64,000 bases of DNA from Lachnospiraceae bacterium. Its GTDB lineage: Bacteria > Bacillota > Clostridia > Lachnospirales > Lachnospiraceae. Positions within the stretch are counted from its first letter, which is position 1. The number at the start of each line of letters is the position of its first letter. The translations under genes and the position numbers were made by a program. Under the pieces are notes generated by a model that worked only from the letters and a program-made list of their open reading frames with translations, was not told the origin of the DNA and ran no database searches. The DNA lies in the NCBI GenBank assembly GCA_021203465.1, contig JAJQBC010000124.1, positions 38,988 to 102,987 of the forward strand, in the 5' to 3' direction. Shown one piece after another: positions 33,424 to 41,990 of this stretch.

Positions 33424-35037
33424 ATGGGATATTATCTTAACAGCAACAAGGTCTATTCACTGTACGAAAGCGAAGTAAAGAAGCCTTATTTTGTTGATAA
33501 AACGGAAATGCTCGTTGAGCTGATTACGCTTGTTGAGCAGGGAAATAATCATATTTGTATTACGAGGCCGCGGCGATTCGGAAAATCTGTGATGGCGTCA
33601 ATGGTGGGAGCTTTTTTTAGTAAAGGATTTGACAGCAGCAGTATTTTTGATTCCTTGGAAATAGCAGCTGAGAAGAAGTATCGGGAGCATCTGAATCGGC
33701 ATGACGTGATTTATATTGACTTCAGTGAATCGGCAAATATAAGCAATAGTTATGATCGTTTTATCGGGAAAATTGAGAGGAAACTGATTGCCGACTTGCG
33801 CCGTGCGTTTCCGTCTGTAGAATTTGACGAAGATGACTCGGTGGTTGAATATTTGCGGTCTGTTCATGAAGCGACTATGACATCATTTATCTTTATTTTT
33901 GATGAATGGGACTGCATCTTCCATAAAAAGTACACTACGAAAGAGGATAAGGAAAGCTTTATCAATTTTCTCGCTTCATTGACAAAAGGAACGGGATATG
34001 TTTCTTTAAGTTATATGACGGGAGTTCTTCCGATTGCGAAGTATTCAAGCGGTTCTACCATCAATAATTTTGTTGAGTATACGATGGCCGTGCAGCCAAA
34101 GTACAGCGAATATTTTGGATTTTCAGATAAAGAAGTAGACAAATTGTATGAGCGTTATCTGAAAAAAGAAAAGAATCCTGCAGTTGCAAGAGATGATTTG
34201 AGATTTTGGTATGACGGTTATCATACGGCAGGCGGAACGAAATTATATAACCCGCGCTCGGTTGTACTGGCCCTGAGCAACAATAATCTGGCAAGTTACT
34301 GGACAACTACAGGACCGTATTCAGAAATTTCTACCTACATTGTGAATGATGTAGACGGTGTAAAGAAAGATGTAGCGCTCATGCTTACCGGAGAATCTGT
34401 TCCCTCGAAGGTGGAGGAGTTTGCGGCCACTGCGATGCATTTGAGTACCAAGGATGAGATATTCTCTGCGATGGTTGTATATGGCTTTTTGAATTATGAA
34501 GACGGAAAAGTTCACATACCGAATAAGGAATTAATGGATGAGTTTGAAAAAACCATTCGCAGGGAGAAAAAGCTGGGCTATATTTATGATCTGGCAAATG
34601 CTTCAAGCCGGATGCTTCGGGCCACATTGGCAGGCGATACAAAAACGATGGAAGAAATTCTTCAGTTTGCCCACGATACAGAGACGCCACTATTCAATTA
34701 CAACAATGAAACAGAATTGACGGCAGTTGTAAACCTCGTTTATCTCGCAGCGCGGGACAGTTATTATGTAGAACGGGAAAATAAGGCTGGTGAAGGATAT
34801 GTGGATTTTATCTTCTATCCTGAGAGGCAAGAAGACGATGGGCTAATTTTAGAACTGAAGGTCGACGATACGCCGGAAGCAGCTATCCAGCAGATTAAAG
34901 ACAGAAAGTACATGTTAAAGTTTCAGGGCAGGATGGCGGAGAAAAAACGCCATACCGGGCGGATATTTATGGTGGGTATTGGCTATAACAGGAAGAGCAA
35001 AGACCATCACTGCAAGGTTGAAATCTGTAACTTATGA
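33424..35037 (+). CDS. AAA-ATPase-like protein with C-terminal PD-(D/E)XK nuclease domain (DUF1703 type)
   Basis: A 537-residue two-domain protein. The N-terminal ATPase-like region (to about 300) has the family's modified phosphate loop TRPRRFGKSV, lacking the first Gly, and a Walker-B-like FIFDEWD. The C-terminal domain has Asp461 and Glu477-x-Lys479 (ELK), the PD-(D/E)XK core. These proteins are abundant in gut Firmicutes and Bacteroidetes, often near mobile or toxin genes; their function is not established. ATG 33424 is behind AGGATGGGGGATAA. It is AT-rich, like mntA-hepT upstream, and may belong to the same accessory insertion. Confidence 0.78.
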   Translation: MGYYLNSNKVYSLYESEVKKPYFVDKTEMLVELITLVEQGNNHICITRPRRFGKSVMASMVGAFFSKGFDSSSIFDSLEIAAEKKYREHLNRHDVIYIDFSESANISNSYDRFIGKIERKLIADLRRAFPSVEFDEDDSVVEYLRSVHEATMTSFIFIFDEWDCIFHKKYTTKEDKESFINFLASLTKGTGYVSLSYMTGVLPIAKYSSGSTINNFVEYTMAVQPKYSEYFGFSDKEVDKLYERYLKKEKNPAVARDDLRFWYDGYHTAGGTKLYNPRSVVLALSNNNLASYWTTTGPYSEISTYIVNDVDGVKKDVALMLTGESVPSKVEEFAATAMHLSTKDEIFSAMVVYGFLNYEDGKVHIPNKELMDEFEKTIRREKKLGYIYDLANASSRMLRATLAGDTKTMEEILQFAHDTETPLFNYNNETELTAVVNLVYLAARDSYYVERENKAGEGYVDFIFYPERQEDDGLILELKVDDTPEAAIQQIKDRKYMLKFQGRMAEKKRHTGRIFMVGIGYNRKSKDHHCKVEICNL

Positions 35038-35382
35038 ATTAGATTAATTCCCGGAAATGCTTGTCATTTTCGGGAATTGTGTTATAGTATAAAGAAACGT
35101 TATTCCCACGGAAGACGCATCGACTATTTACAGTTACATATCTTTTAAATCACAGAAGGAGGAAAGTGCTGACCGCGCGCGGCGGCAACTTTTGAGGAAA
35201 GCTGTATTTTTCTTATGTCTTTGTTCGAATTGTCGGGAGTCCGTTCACATATTTCCCCATACGCCACAGCGAATGAACAGGAACGGCTGTCACAGATAGT
35301 CTTTTCCATATACTGTGGCAAATACAATACCGGGAGACAGGGGACGCATATCGCGCCGTTTCACCGGAAAAAGGAGAGAAAC
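35038..35382 (+). other. 345-bp gene-free stretch: hairpin, promoter and long leader
   Basis: It holds an inverted repeat (AATTCCCG/CGGGAATT with an inner AAATG/CATTT, 35046-35078) that may end the upstream transcript although no T-run follows, a promoter-like TTGTCA (35061) with TATAGT 16 bp on, and about 290 nt of leader before the ECF S-component. The frame of that gene is open back to 35215, but its ribosome binding site at 35371 argues against translation there. I could not match the leader to a known riboswitch. Confidence 0.5.
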
Positions 35383-35988
35383 ATGAAGAACAGTAACTCG
35401 TCAAAAACGTTATTTATGGTGGAGCTCGCCCTGATGATCGCGATCATCTTTATCATGGCCTTCACGCCGCTCGGCTACTTGAAGACGCCGGGGCTTTCGA
35501 TCACCTTCCTGACCGTGCCGGTCGCGGTTGGCGCGATCATCTTAGGACCGAAGGCCGGCGCAATCTGTGGTCTCGCCTTTGGTATTACAAGCCTGATCCA
35601 GTGTTTTGGCCTGAGCGCCTTCGGAACGATGCTGCTCAGCATCAATCCCATCGGCACTGCCTTCACCTGCATTGTGCCGCGCGTACTCGAGGGCTGGCTC
35701 TGTGGCCTGATCTTTAAGGCGCTACGCAAATTCATGAAAAATCCGGCTTACTTTATCGCGAGTCTCGCCTGCCCGCTGCTCAACACGTTGCTCTATATGT
35801 CGTCTCTGGTATTTTTCTTTTACAATACCGACTACATTCAGGGCTTTGTGACCACGCTCGGCGTAACCAACCCGCTTGCCTTCGTCGTAGCTTTTGTCGG
35901 CGCACAGGGGCTGATCGAGGCCATAGTCTGCTTCGCAATCGCGGGCATCGTGTCGCGCACGCTTGCGCTGGCCTTAAAGCAGAGTTGA
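35383..35988 (+). CDS. ECF transporter S component
   Basis: A small integral membrane protein of 201 residues with about six helices, binding a vitamin-type substrate for an energy-coupling-factor importer. Segments typical of the PF12822-type S components are TPLGYL, ITFLTVPVAVGAIILGPKAGAICGL and the last helix region. The A and T subunits are usually encoded elsewhere and shared, and none is here. The vitamin cannot be named from sequence alone. ATG 35383 follows AAAGGAGAGAAAC. A long untranslated leader precedes it, and a P1 peptidase follows. Confidence 0.8.
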   Translation: MKNSNSSKTLFMVELALMIAIIFIMAFTPLGYLKTPGLSITFLTVPVAVGAIILGPKAGAICGLAFGITSLIQCFGLSAFGTMLLSINPIGTAFTCIVPRVLEGWLCGLIFKALRKFMKNPAYFIASLACPLLNTLLYMSSLVFFFYNTDYIQGFVTTLGVTNPLAFVVAFVGAQGLIEAIVCFAIAGIVSRTLALALKQS

Positions 35989-36020
35989 TTTTAAGAATAT
36001 TCAGAAGGAATGAGAGCGAA

Positions 36021-37028
36021 TTGAGAAATACCGATTTAATAAAAGAAATTTCCATCACCGGGATGGAACGCCTGCGCATCGGAAATGCGCAGGACGAGGA
36101 AGCGAAGACCGGCGTGACCGTCCTTCTTTTTGACGGCGGAGCCACTGTCGGTGTAGACATCAGCGGCGGCGGCCCCGCTTCGCGTGAGACGCCGCTCACC
36201 TCACCGGTGACAGCAGACAATCCGATCAATGCGATCGTCTTTTCCGGCGGCTCGGCCTACGGCCTGGCCGCCTCAGACGGCGTGATGCGCTATCTCGAGG
36301 AACACGGGATCGGCTACGACACGGGCTTCGCGAAAGTTCCGCTTGTCTGCCAGTCCTGCATCTATGATCTCGGACTTGGCCGCCCGGACATTCGGCCGGA
36401 TGCGAAGATGGGCTATGCAGCCTGCATGGATGCGGAGCGCAGGCGCCCGGGCGAAGAAACCGGGCAAATTGCAGCACTCCCCGGGCTTAGCGGCAGCATC
36501 GGCGCGGGAACCGGCGCGACAGTCGGAAAACTCTGCGGGATGGAGCGCTCGACGAAGACCGGTCTGGGCGTCTGCGCCTTCTCTCTCGGTGAACTGAAGA
36601 TCGCGGCCATCGTCGTGCTCAACGCGCTAGGGGACATCTTCGATTCGGAGAGCGGACAGAAGATTGCCGGTCTGCGCGCCGCGGACGGCGAGGGCTTCTC
36701 TGACACCTGCGAGGAACTGTACCGCCTGACGCAGCGCATGGATCTCTTCACCGGCAATACGACGATCGGAGCGATTGCCACGAACGGAAAATTTTCCAAG
36801 GCCGAGCTCACGAAAATCGCATCCATGACGCGAAACGCCTACGCCCGCTGTATCCGCCCGGTCGGGACGCTCGCGGACGGCGATACGATCTACGCGGCGT
36901 CCGTTGGCGACGTTCCGGCGGATATTAATGTGACCGGTATGCTCGCAGCGGAGGTCATGGCGGAAGCGATTCGGAGGGCTGCGTCATGCACGCGGAATTT
37001 TGACAGCTCCTGTGTGCAGACACGCTGA
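36021..37028 (+). CDS. P1-family (DmpA/BapA-like) aminopeptidase
   Basis: A 335-residue Ntn-fold peptidase of the S58 (DmpA) family. Such precursors self-cleave to expose an N-terminal Ser/Thr nucleophile; here the site is probably before the Thr in GNTTIGAIATNG near residue 250. Other family parts are EEAKTGVTV, the SGGSAYGLAA loop and the GAGTGATVGKL segment. Some members hydrolyse beta-peptides or D-amino-acid amides; others have been linked to pantothenate-type amide cleavage. I choose TTG 36021 behind AAGGAA; TTG 35985 has no such site. It is 32 bp after the S-component and probably co-transcribed. Confidence 0.78.
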   Translation: MRNTDLIKEISITGMERLRIGNAQDEEAKTGVTVLLFDGGATVGVDISGGGPASRETPLTSPVTADNPINAIVFSGGSAYGLAASDGVMRYLEEHGIGYDTGFAKVPLVCQSCIYDLGLGRPDIRPDAKMGYAACMDAERRRPGEETGQIAALPGLSGSIGAGTGATVGKLCGMERSTKTGLGVCAFSLGELKIAAIVVLNALGDIFDSESGQKIAGLRAADGEGFSDTCEELYRLTQRMDLFTGNTTIGAIATNGKFSKAELTKIASMTRNAYARCIRPVGTLADGDTIYAASVGDVPADINVTGMLAAEVMAEAIRRAASCTRNFDSSCVQTR

Positions 37029-37053
37029 GAATGAACGTACCTGTTTTCGGGAG

Positions 37054-37097
37054 AAAAGCCGGCAGTATCAGCCTCAGGGCTGTGCCTGCCGGCTTTT
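37054..37097. terminator. Bidirectional terminator between convergent genes
   Basis: AAAAGCCGGCA pairs with TGCCGGCTTTT (11 bp). The minus-strand permease gene stops inside it, so the last codons of that gene form one arm. Confidence 0.75.
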
Positions 37098-37892
37098 GCG
37101 CACTTTATGCTCCAGTCTTGCTATGATCTGGTATAATCCGAAAGCAATCACACAGAGGATAATCAACGCGGCGATCAGATAGTTCAGTTTGAAGACCTGA
37201 CTCGCATAGATGATAAGATATCCGAGGCCTCGTCTGGCGGACAGGAATTCGCCGATGATCACGCCGACCAGACAGAGGCCAATGTTGACCTTCAGGATGC
37301 TGATGACCGCTGGCAGACTTTCCGGAAAAACGACGCAGTGCAGCACCTGAATCTGATTTCCACCGAGCGTGCGAATGAGGCGTATTTTCTCGTCATCCGT
37401 CTCCCGAAAAGCCGTATAGACGCTGATGATGCTGCCGAAAAGCGCGACCGACATGCCCGCGACGACGATCGTGCGCATACCGGAGCCAAGCCAAACGATG
37501 AGCAGCGGCGCGAGCGCGGATTTTGGCAGGCTGTTCAGGATGACGAGCCAGGGATCGAGAATCTCTGAGAGCGTCCGCGAGTACCATAAAAGCGTCGCGG
37601 CGATCAGGCTGACTGCGGCTACGAGAACAAAGCTGAGTAGAATTTCCAGGAGCGTCACTCCGGTGTGCAGCAGAAGCGAACCGTCCTGCCACATGAAAAG
37701 GATAGTCTGCGCGATGCGGCTGGGACTGCTGAAAATGAACGAATTGATGATATCAAGATCCGCGCACAGCTCCCATACAGCCAGAAACGCAAAAAAACAC
37801 AGGAAACGGCAGAGCGTGACGAGACGATGGTGTCTGTGATGTTTCTGAACATAGGCTTCCTGCAGCGTGATATTCTCAGACAGGGTCTTCAT
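37074..37892 (-). CDS. ABC transporter permease (SsuC/TauC/ThiX type)
   Basis: A 272-residue BPD-type permease with about six transmembrane helices. The EAA loop that contacts the ATPase is seen around RTLGGNQIQVLHCVVFPESLP. This subfamily imports sulfonates, taurine, nitrate, riboflavin or thiamine precursors. No substrate-binding protein gene is adjacent. The ATG overlaps the end of the ATPase gene by 17 bp, and the pair is one operon on the minus strand, ending in the convergent terminator. Confidence 0.83.
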   Translation of the reverse strand: MKTLSENITLQEAYVQKHHRHHRLVTLCRFLCFFAFLAVWELCADLDIINSFIFSSPSRIAQTILFMWQDGSLLLHTGVTLLEILLSFVLVAAVSLIAATLLWYSRTLSEILDPWLVILNSLPKSALAPLLIVWLGSGMRTIVVAGMSVALFGSIISVYTAFRETDDEKIRLIRTLGGNQIQVLHCVVFPESLPAVISILKVNIGLCLVGVIIGEFLSARRGLGYLIIYASQVFKLNYLIAALIILCVIAFGLYQIIARLEHKVRKSRQAQP

Positions 37893-38652
37893 CAGCGTTC
37901 AGCTCCTTCCATATCATATTGAAATATTCCCGAAATTCAGGCGCCTGCCTGCGCCCCATCGGTGTGAGCCGCGGCTCCGCGAAGTGAAGCGGCAGCTCAC
38001 GGCGGATACTCGCCGGCCGTCTACCCAGAATCAGGACGCGATCCGCCGCGCTGATCGCCTCTGAAAGATCATGAGTCACCAGAACAGCAGTTTTGTGCTC
38101 CTTTTTGATGATCTGGCAGACATCGTCGCACACGTTCAGCCGGGTCTGGTAGTCCAGCACCGAGAAAGGCTCGTCGAGCAGCAAAAGACCGGGATTCGGA
38201 GCCAGCGTGCGGATCAGCGCGGCTCTCTGCCGCATACCGCCGGAGAGCTCCGAAGGTCTGGCGTTGCGGAATTCCCACAGGCCATAATCTTTCATCATCT
38301 GCTCCGTGCGCGCAAGGTTTTCCCGCGTCATCCGTTTCTGTATTTCCAGTCCGAGCGTCACATTTTTCCAGATTGTTCTCCACTCAAACAGATGATCCTT
38401 CTGCAGCATATAACCGATTTTCCTCCGGTACTCCGAGGCCGGACGGCCCTGAATCGTGATCGTTCCACTCTCCGGATTCATGAGGCTCGCGAGCAGGGAG
38501 AGCAGCGTGGATTTGTCGCAACCGCTTGGGCCGACGATCGCGAGGAATTCTCCCTCCTCCACGGAGAATGTAATATCTGATAAAGCCGGGGTTTCCCCGG
38601 ACAGACTGTGATAAGAATAAGAGACATGTTCTGCTTTGAGCAAGGTGTCCAC
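37876..38652 (-). CDS. ABC transporter ATPase (SsuB/TauB type) with altered Walker A
   Basis: A 258-residue nucleotide-binding subunit. Signature ELSGGMRQRAAL, Walker B LLLLDEPF and the H-loop VTHDLSEA are all intact. Walker A reads GPSGCDKST instead of GPSGCGKST: the codon at 38517-38515 is GAC (Asp) where GGC (Gly) is expected. That glycine is nearly invariant, so ATP binding is probably impaired. I start at GTG 38652, preceded by GGAGGA at 8 nt; the frame runs on to 38739 without another site. Substrate class as for the permease. A recent point mutation or a sequencing error are the simplest readings. Confidence 0.83.
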   Translation of the reverse strand: MDTLLKAEHVSYSYHSLSGETPALSDITFSVEEGEFLAIVGPSGCDKSTLLSLLASLMNPESGTITIQGRPASEYRRKIGYMLQKDHLFEWRTIWKNVTLGLEIQKRMTRENLARTEQMMKDYGLWEFRNARPSELSGGMRQRAALIRTLAPNPGLLLLDEPFSVLDYQTRLNVCDDVCQIIKKEHKTAVLVTHDLSEAISAADRVLILGRRPASIRRELPLHFAEPRLTPMGRRQAPEFREYFNMIWKELNADEDPV

Positions 38653-38746
38653 AGGCGGTATCCTCCGGATGTTTTCTTTATAGAATATGGATTTTGAAGA
38701 ATATTCGTGCATTGTGACGAAAACATACAGTTCATACAAATTGTTC

Positions 38747-38775
38747 TTGCGCTTACTGTGAACTTATGATACTAT
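38747..38775 (+). promoter_or_regulatory. Promoter of the anaerobic ribonucleotide reductase operon
   Basis: -35 TTGCGC (38747-38752), 17-bp spacer, -10 TACTAT (38770-38775). NrdR box 1 overlaps the -10. Confidence 0.6.
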
Positions 38776-38816
38776 ATTTTGTGCAAACGCATTTTGCAGA
38801 ATACCAGATATAGTTT
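38769..38816. promoter_or_regulatory. Two NrdR boxes upstream of nrdD
   Basis: Box 1 ATACTATATTTTGTGC (38769-38784) and box 2 ATACCAGATATAGTTT (38801-38816) each match the published NrdR consensus acaCwAtATaTwGtgt at about 12 of 16 positions. Their starts are 32 bp apart (three helical turns), the usual spacing for the ATP-cone repressor NrdR. Confidence 0.7.
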
Positions 38817-38828
38817 TGGAGGAATACC

Positions 38829-41144
38829 ATGAGTGAAAACGGCATCGTGTACCCGGAAAAGATCAAAAAGCGCGACGGCACGCCGGTAGCGTTCGATGTA
38901 AAAAAGATTGAGAACGCCATCCGCAAGGCGAACAACGCGGCTCAGGTGGAGGCGATCGCCCCCTATCAGTTTGAAGAGCTTGTAAATGAGGTTGTGGGAG
39001 CTATCCCGGAGGAACAGACGCCGGAGGTGGAGCAGATTCAGGATCTCGTGGAGGAGAAGCTGATTAAGCATGGTTTTGCGAAGACCGCGAAGGCCTACAT
39101 TTTGTACCGCGCAGAGCACACGAAGGTGCGCAAGACCGAGGCAGATCTGGTGAATATTTACCGAGAGCTCACCTTCACGAGCGCGGCGGACGCCGATATC
39201 AAGCGCGAGAATGCGAATATCGACGCGGACACCTCGATGGGCACGATGCTGAAGTACGGTTCCGAGGGCGCGAATTATTTTGTAGACAACTATATTCTGC
39301 CGAAGGACATCGCGGCGGCGCATATCAACGGAGATATCCATATCCATGACAAGGATTTCTACATGCTGACCGAGACCTGCTGCCAGATCGACCTTCTGAA
39401 GCTGTTCCACGACGGCTTCTCGACCGGCCACGGCTATATCCGCGAGCCGAAGTCGATTGTCAGCTACGCGGCGCTCGCCTGCATTGCGATTCAGGCGAAC
39501 CAGAACGAGATGCACGGCGGCCAGTCTGTCCCGAACTTCGACTACGCGATGGCGGAGGGCGTGGCATGCACTTTCCGCAAGGAATACTACGACGCGGTGC
39601 AGCGTTACTTCTGGTTAGAGTATAGCTGCGAACGTGTGCTCGATGACGATTTCCGACAGGCTCTGAAGGACGCGATGCCGGAGCGCATCGATATGACGAA
39701 TATTGACAGCTACGAAGAGTGCCTGGTGAAATGGCTGCTGGGCTGTGCGAAGGACTGGATTGGCCGGGAGGTGTCGGAGGAGGACATCCGGCGCTGCCAC
39801 AAGACCTCGATCCGTATCGCGATGAAAGAGACCGACAAGTCGACCTATCAGGCGATGGAGTCGCTGATTCACAATCTGAATACCATGAATTCCCGCGCAG
39901 GCGCGCAGGTTCCGTTCAGCTCCATCAACTATGGCACCTGCACGATGCCGGAGGCGCGCATGGCGATCCGCAATCTTCTGAAGGTCACGGACGTGGGTCT
40001 TGGAAACGGGGAGACCGCGATCTTCCCGGTGCAAATCTTCAAGGTAAAGGAGGGCGTCAACTACAATCCGGGCGATCCGAACTATGACCTGTTCCGTATG
40101 GCGATCAAGGTCTCCGCGAAGCGGCTGTTCCCGAACTTCAGCTTTATCGACGCGCCCTTCAATCTCCAGTATTATAAAGAAGGAGATTACAACACAGAGA
40201 TCGCCTACATGGGCTGCCGCACGCGCGTCATGGGCAACCATTTTGACCCGACGCACGAGGTCACCTGCGGACGCGGAAACCTAAGCTTCACCTCAATCAA
40301 CCTGCCACGTCTGGGCATTACGGCGAAGGGCGACATTGAGCTGTTCTACAAGAATCTGGACAAGCGTATGGAGCTCTGCTGCAGACAGCTGCTGCACCGC
40401 TTCGAGATACAGAAAAAGAAAACGGTCAAGAACTATCCCTTCCTGATGGGACAGGGCATCTGGCTCGGTTCGGACGCCCTCGGGGTGAACGATCAGGTCG
40501 GAGAGATTCTGAAGCACGGAACGCTCAGCGTCGGATTCATCGGCCTTGCGGAGGCGCTCATCGCCCTGACCGGAAAGCATCACGGCGAGAGCGAAGAGAG
40601 CCGGAAGCTCGGCTATGAGATTATCTCCCATATGCGGAAGTACCTCGATGAGGAGAGCGAGAAGACCGGCCTCAACTTCACGCTGCTCGCGACGCCGGCA
40701 GAGGGGCTGTCGGGACGCTTTGTCCGTATTGACCAGAAGCGTTTCGGGACGATACCGGGCGTTACGGATCGCGAATATTACACAAATTCGTTCCATATTC
40801 CGGTCTACTATCCGATCAGCGCCTTTGAGAAGATTAAGATTGAAGCGCCGTATCACGCGCTCACGAACGCCGGGCATATCAGCTATGTCGAACTCGACGG
40901 AGATACCGCAAAGAATCCAGAGGCTTTTGAGGCGGTTATCCGCTGCATGAAGGAAAATGGAGTCGGCTACGGCTCGGTCAACCACCCGGTGGATCGCGAC
41001 CCGGTCTGCGGCTTCACGGGCGTGATCGACGACGTATGCCCGCGCTGCGGACGGCGTGAGGGCGAGGCGATCTCGATCGAGAGACTGAACGAGCTGCGCA
41101 AAAAATATCCGGACGTTCCGGTTTATCTGGACCCGAATCACTGA
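38829..41144 (+). CDS. nrdD: Anaerobic (class III) ribonucleoside-triphosphate reductase, main chain without the glycyl-radical segment
   Basis: A 771-residue enzyme reducing NTPs to dNTPs anaerobically. An ATP-cone domain is at residues about 8-95 (VYPEKIKKRDGTP start); the catalytic barrel follows, with HIHDKDFYM and FSSINYGTC segments. The C-terminal part has a zinc-type Cys cluster (PVCGF and CPRCGR) and then ends at YLDPNH. The RVCGYLG-like glycyl-radical motif that normally closes NrdD is absent and is encoded 80 bp downstream as a separate gene. ATG 38829 follows TTGGAGG. Two NrdR boxes overlap the promoter. Confidence 0.93.
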   Translation: MSENGIVYPEKIKKRDGTPVAFDVKKIENAIRKANNAAQVEAIAPYQFEELVNEVVGAIPEEQTPEVEQIQDLVEEKLIKHGFAKTAKAYILYRAEHTKVRKTEADLVNIYRELTFTSAADADIKRENANIDADTSMGTMLKYGSEGANYFVDNYILPKDIAAAHINGDIHIHDKDFYMLTETCCQIDLLKLFHDGFSTGHGYIREPKSIVSYAALACIAIQANQNEMHGGQSVPNFDYAMAEGVACTFRKEYYDAVQRYFWLEYSCERVLDDDFRQALKDAMPERIDMTNIDSYEECLVKWLLGCAKDWIGREVSEEDIRRCHKTSIRIAMKETDKSTYQAMESLIHNLNTMNSRAGAQVPFSSINYGTCTMPEARMAIRNLLKVTDVGLGNGETAIFPVQIFKVKEGVNYNPGDPNYDLFRMAIKVSAKRLFPNFSFIDAPFNLQYYKEGDYNTEIAYMGCRTRVMGNHFDPTHEVTCGRGNLSFTSINLPRLGITAKGDIELFYKNLDKRMELCCRQLLHRFEIQKKKTVKNYPFLMGQGIWLGSDALGVNDQVGEILKHGTLSVGFIGLAEALIALTGKHHGESEESRKLGYEIISHMRKYLDEESEKTGLNFTLLATPAEGLSGRFVRIDQKRFGTIPGVTDREYYTNSFHIPVYYPISAFEKIKIEAPYHALTNAGHISYVELDGDTAKNPEAFEAVIRCMKENGVGYGSVNHPVDRDPVCGFTGVIDDVCPRCGRREGEAISIERLNELRKKYPDVPVYLDPNH

Positions 41145-41223
41145 TGCCGGGCATGGACAGGGTATCAGGGCGACGGATCTTATAAGAAAGGTTTCTATGA
41201 AGAAAGAGAAAGGAGAAATCAAT

Positions 41224-41382
41224 ATGGCGACAAAAGTATTACCGAACAATGGAGAAGTGGGGGAGAATGTCGGTTTTGACCGCATCCGCAGAATCACCGG
41301 CTACCTGGTGGGCACGATGGACCGTTTCAACAACGCGAAGCGCGCGGAGGTGAAGGACCGTGTCAAGCACACGCTTTCCTGA
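41224..41382 (+). CDS. Stand-alone glycyl-radical segment of anaerobic ribonucleotide reductase
   Basis: A 52-residue protein carrying what is normally the NrdD C-terminus: GFDRIRRITGYLVG (radical glycine probably Gly26 in ITGYL) and MDRFNNAKRAEVKDR. It has its own ATG and a good AAAGGAGAA site. The upstream nrdD ends in a clean TGA with 79 bp between, so this is a true gene split and not a frameshift at the junction. An earlier in-frame ATG at 41197 is possible. Its end overlaps nrdG by 23 bp. It presumably docks on NrdD to supply the radical that NrdG installs. Similar small genes may be common in Lachnospiraceae; I could not check. Confidence 0.85.
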   Translation: MATKVLPNNGEVGENVGFDRIRRITGYLVGTMDRFNNAKRAEVKDRVKHTLS

Positions 41383-41893
41383 GCTGCGCATCGCGGGGAC
41401 GCTGCAGGACTCGATCGTGGACGGCCCGGGGCTTCGCTATGTAATCTTTACCCAGGGCTGTCCGCATCACTGTCCGGGCTGCCATAATCCGCAGACACAC
41501 GACTTTGCGGGCGGCCACATCGCAGATGTCGAGAAAATTCTTGGCGAGATTGTAGCGAACCCGCTTCTCGGGGGCGTTACCTTCTCGGGTGGAGAGCCTT
41601 TCTGTCAGGCGCGGGCTTTGGTTCCTATCGCAGAGACCGTGAAAGCTGCCGGGCAGCATCTGATGATCTACACCGGCTATCTGTATGAAGAACTGCTGAA
41701 AATGCCGGACAGCGGCGTGCAAAGGCTTCTAACGCTGGCCGATATTCTTGTGGACGGCCCTTTCATTCTCGCGCAACGCGACCTGACGCTGCAGTACCGC
41801 GGCAGCGTCAACCAGCGCGTGATAGACCTGCCAAAGACAAGAGCGGCGGGGGAGATTGTCCTGTACAAGAGCGATTATGATGACCTGTGGTAA
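41360..41893 (+). CDS. nrdG: Anaerobic ribonucleotide reductase activating protein
   Basis: A radical-SAM activase of 177 residues that abstracts hydrogen from the NrdD glycine. Its [4Fe-4S] cysteines are Cys34-x3-Cys38-x2-Cys41 in QGCPHHCPGC, followed by the VTFSGGEPF segment that binds SAM. The start is GTG 41360 behind GGAGGTGAAGG, inside the end of the small glycyl-radical gene, so the radical-bearing protein and its activase are translated together. The terminator stem begins within its last codons. Confidence 0.93.
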   Translation: MSSTRFPELRIAGTLQDSIVDGPGLRYVIFTQGCPHHCPGCHNPQTHDFAGGHIADVEKILGEIVANPLLGGVTFSGGEPFCQARALVPIAETVKAAGQHLMIYTGYLYEELLKMPDSGVQRLLTLADILVDGPFILAQRDLTLQYRGSVNQRVIDLPKTRAAGEIVLYKSDYDDLW

Positions 41894-41920
41894 TTCTCTT
41901 TGCACCCGGGTCATCTTTTT
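41879..41920 (+). terminator. Terminator of nrdD-nrdG
   Basis: GATGACC within the nrdG end pairs with GGTCATC, then five T. The loop is long (23 nt). Confidence 0.6.
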
Positions 41921-41931
41921 AAAATTTGTGC

Positions 41932-41959
41932 TTGCAATTTTTGTCGGACATGATATAAT
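41932..41959 (+). promoter_or_regulatory. Promoter of the tRNA pair
   Basis: TTGCAA, 16-bp spacer, perfect TATAAT, 32 bp before the first tRNA. Confidence 0.75.
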
Positions 41960-41990
41960 AGCATTCGTGAGCCGCAAGGGCGAGCGGGAC

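Noticed and set aside
35215..35382. N-terminal extension of the ECF S-component
   Set aside because: S-components start with the first membrane helix region, and a strong ribosome binding site precedes ATG 35383.
41145..41223. A frameshift as the cause of the split nrdD
   Set aside because: The main ORF ends with a stop in its own frame, 79 bp of non-homologous sequence separates the parts, and the small gene has its own start signals.
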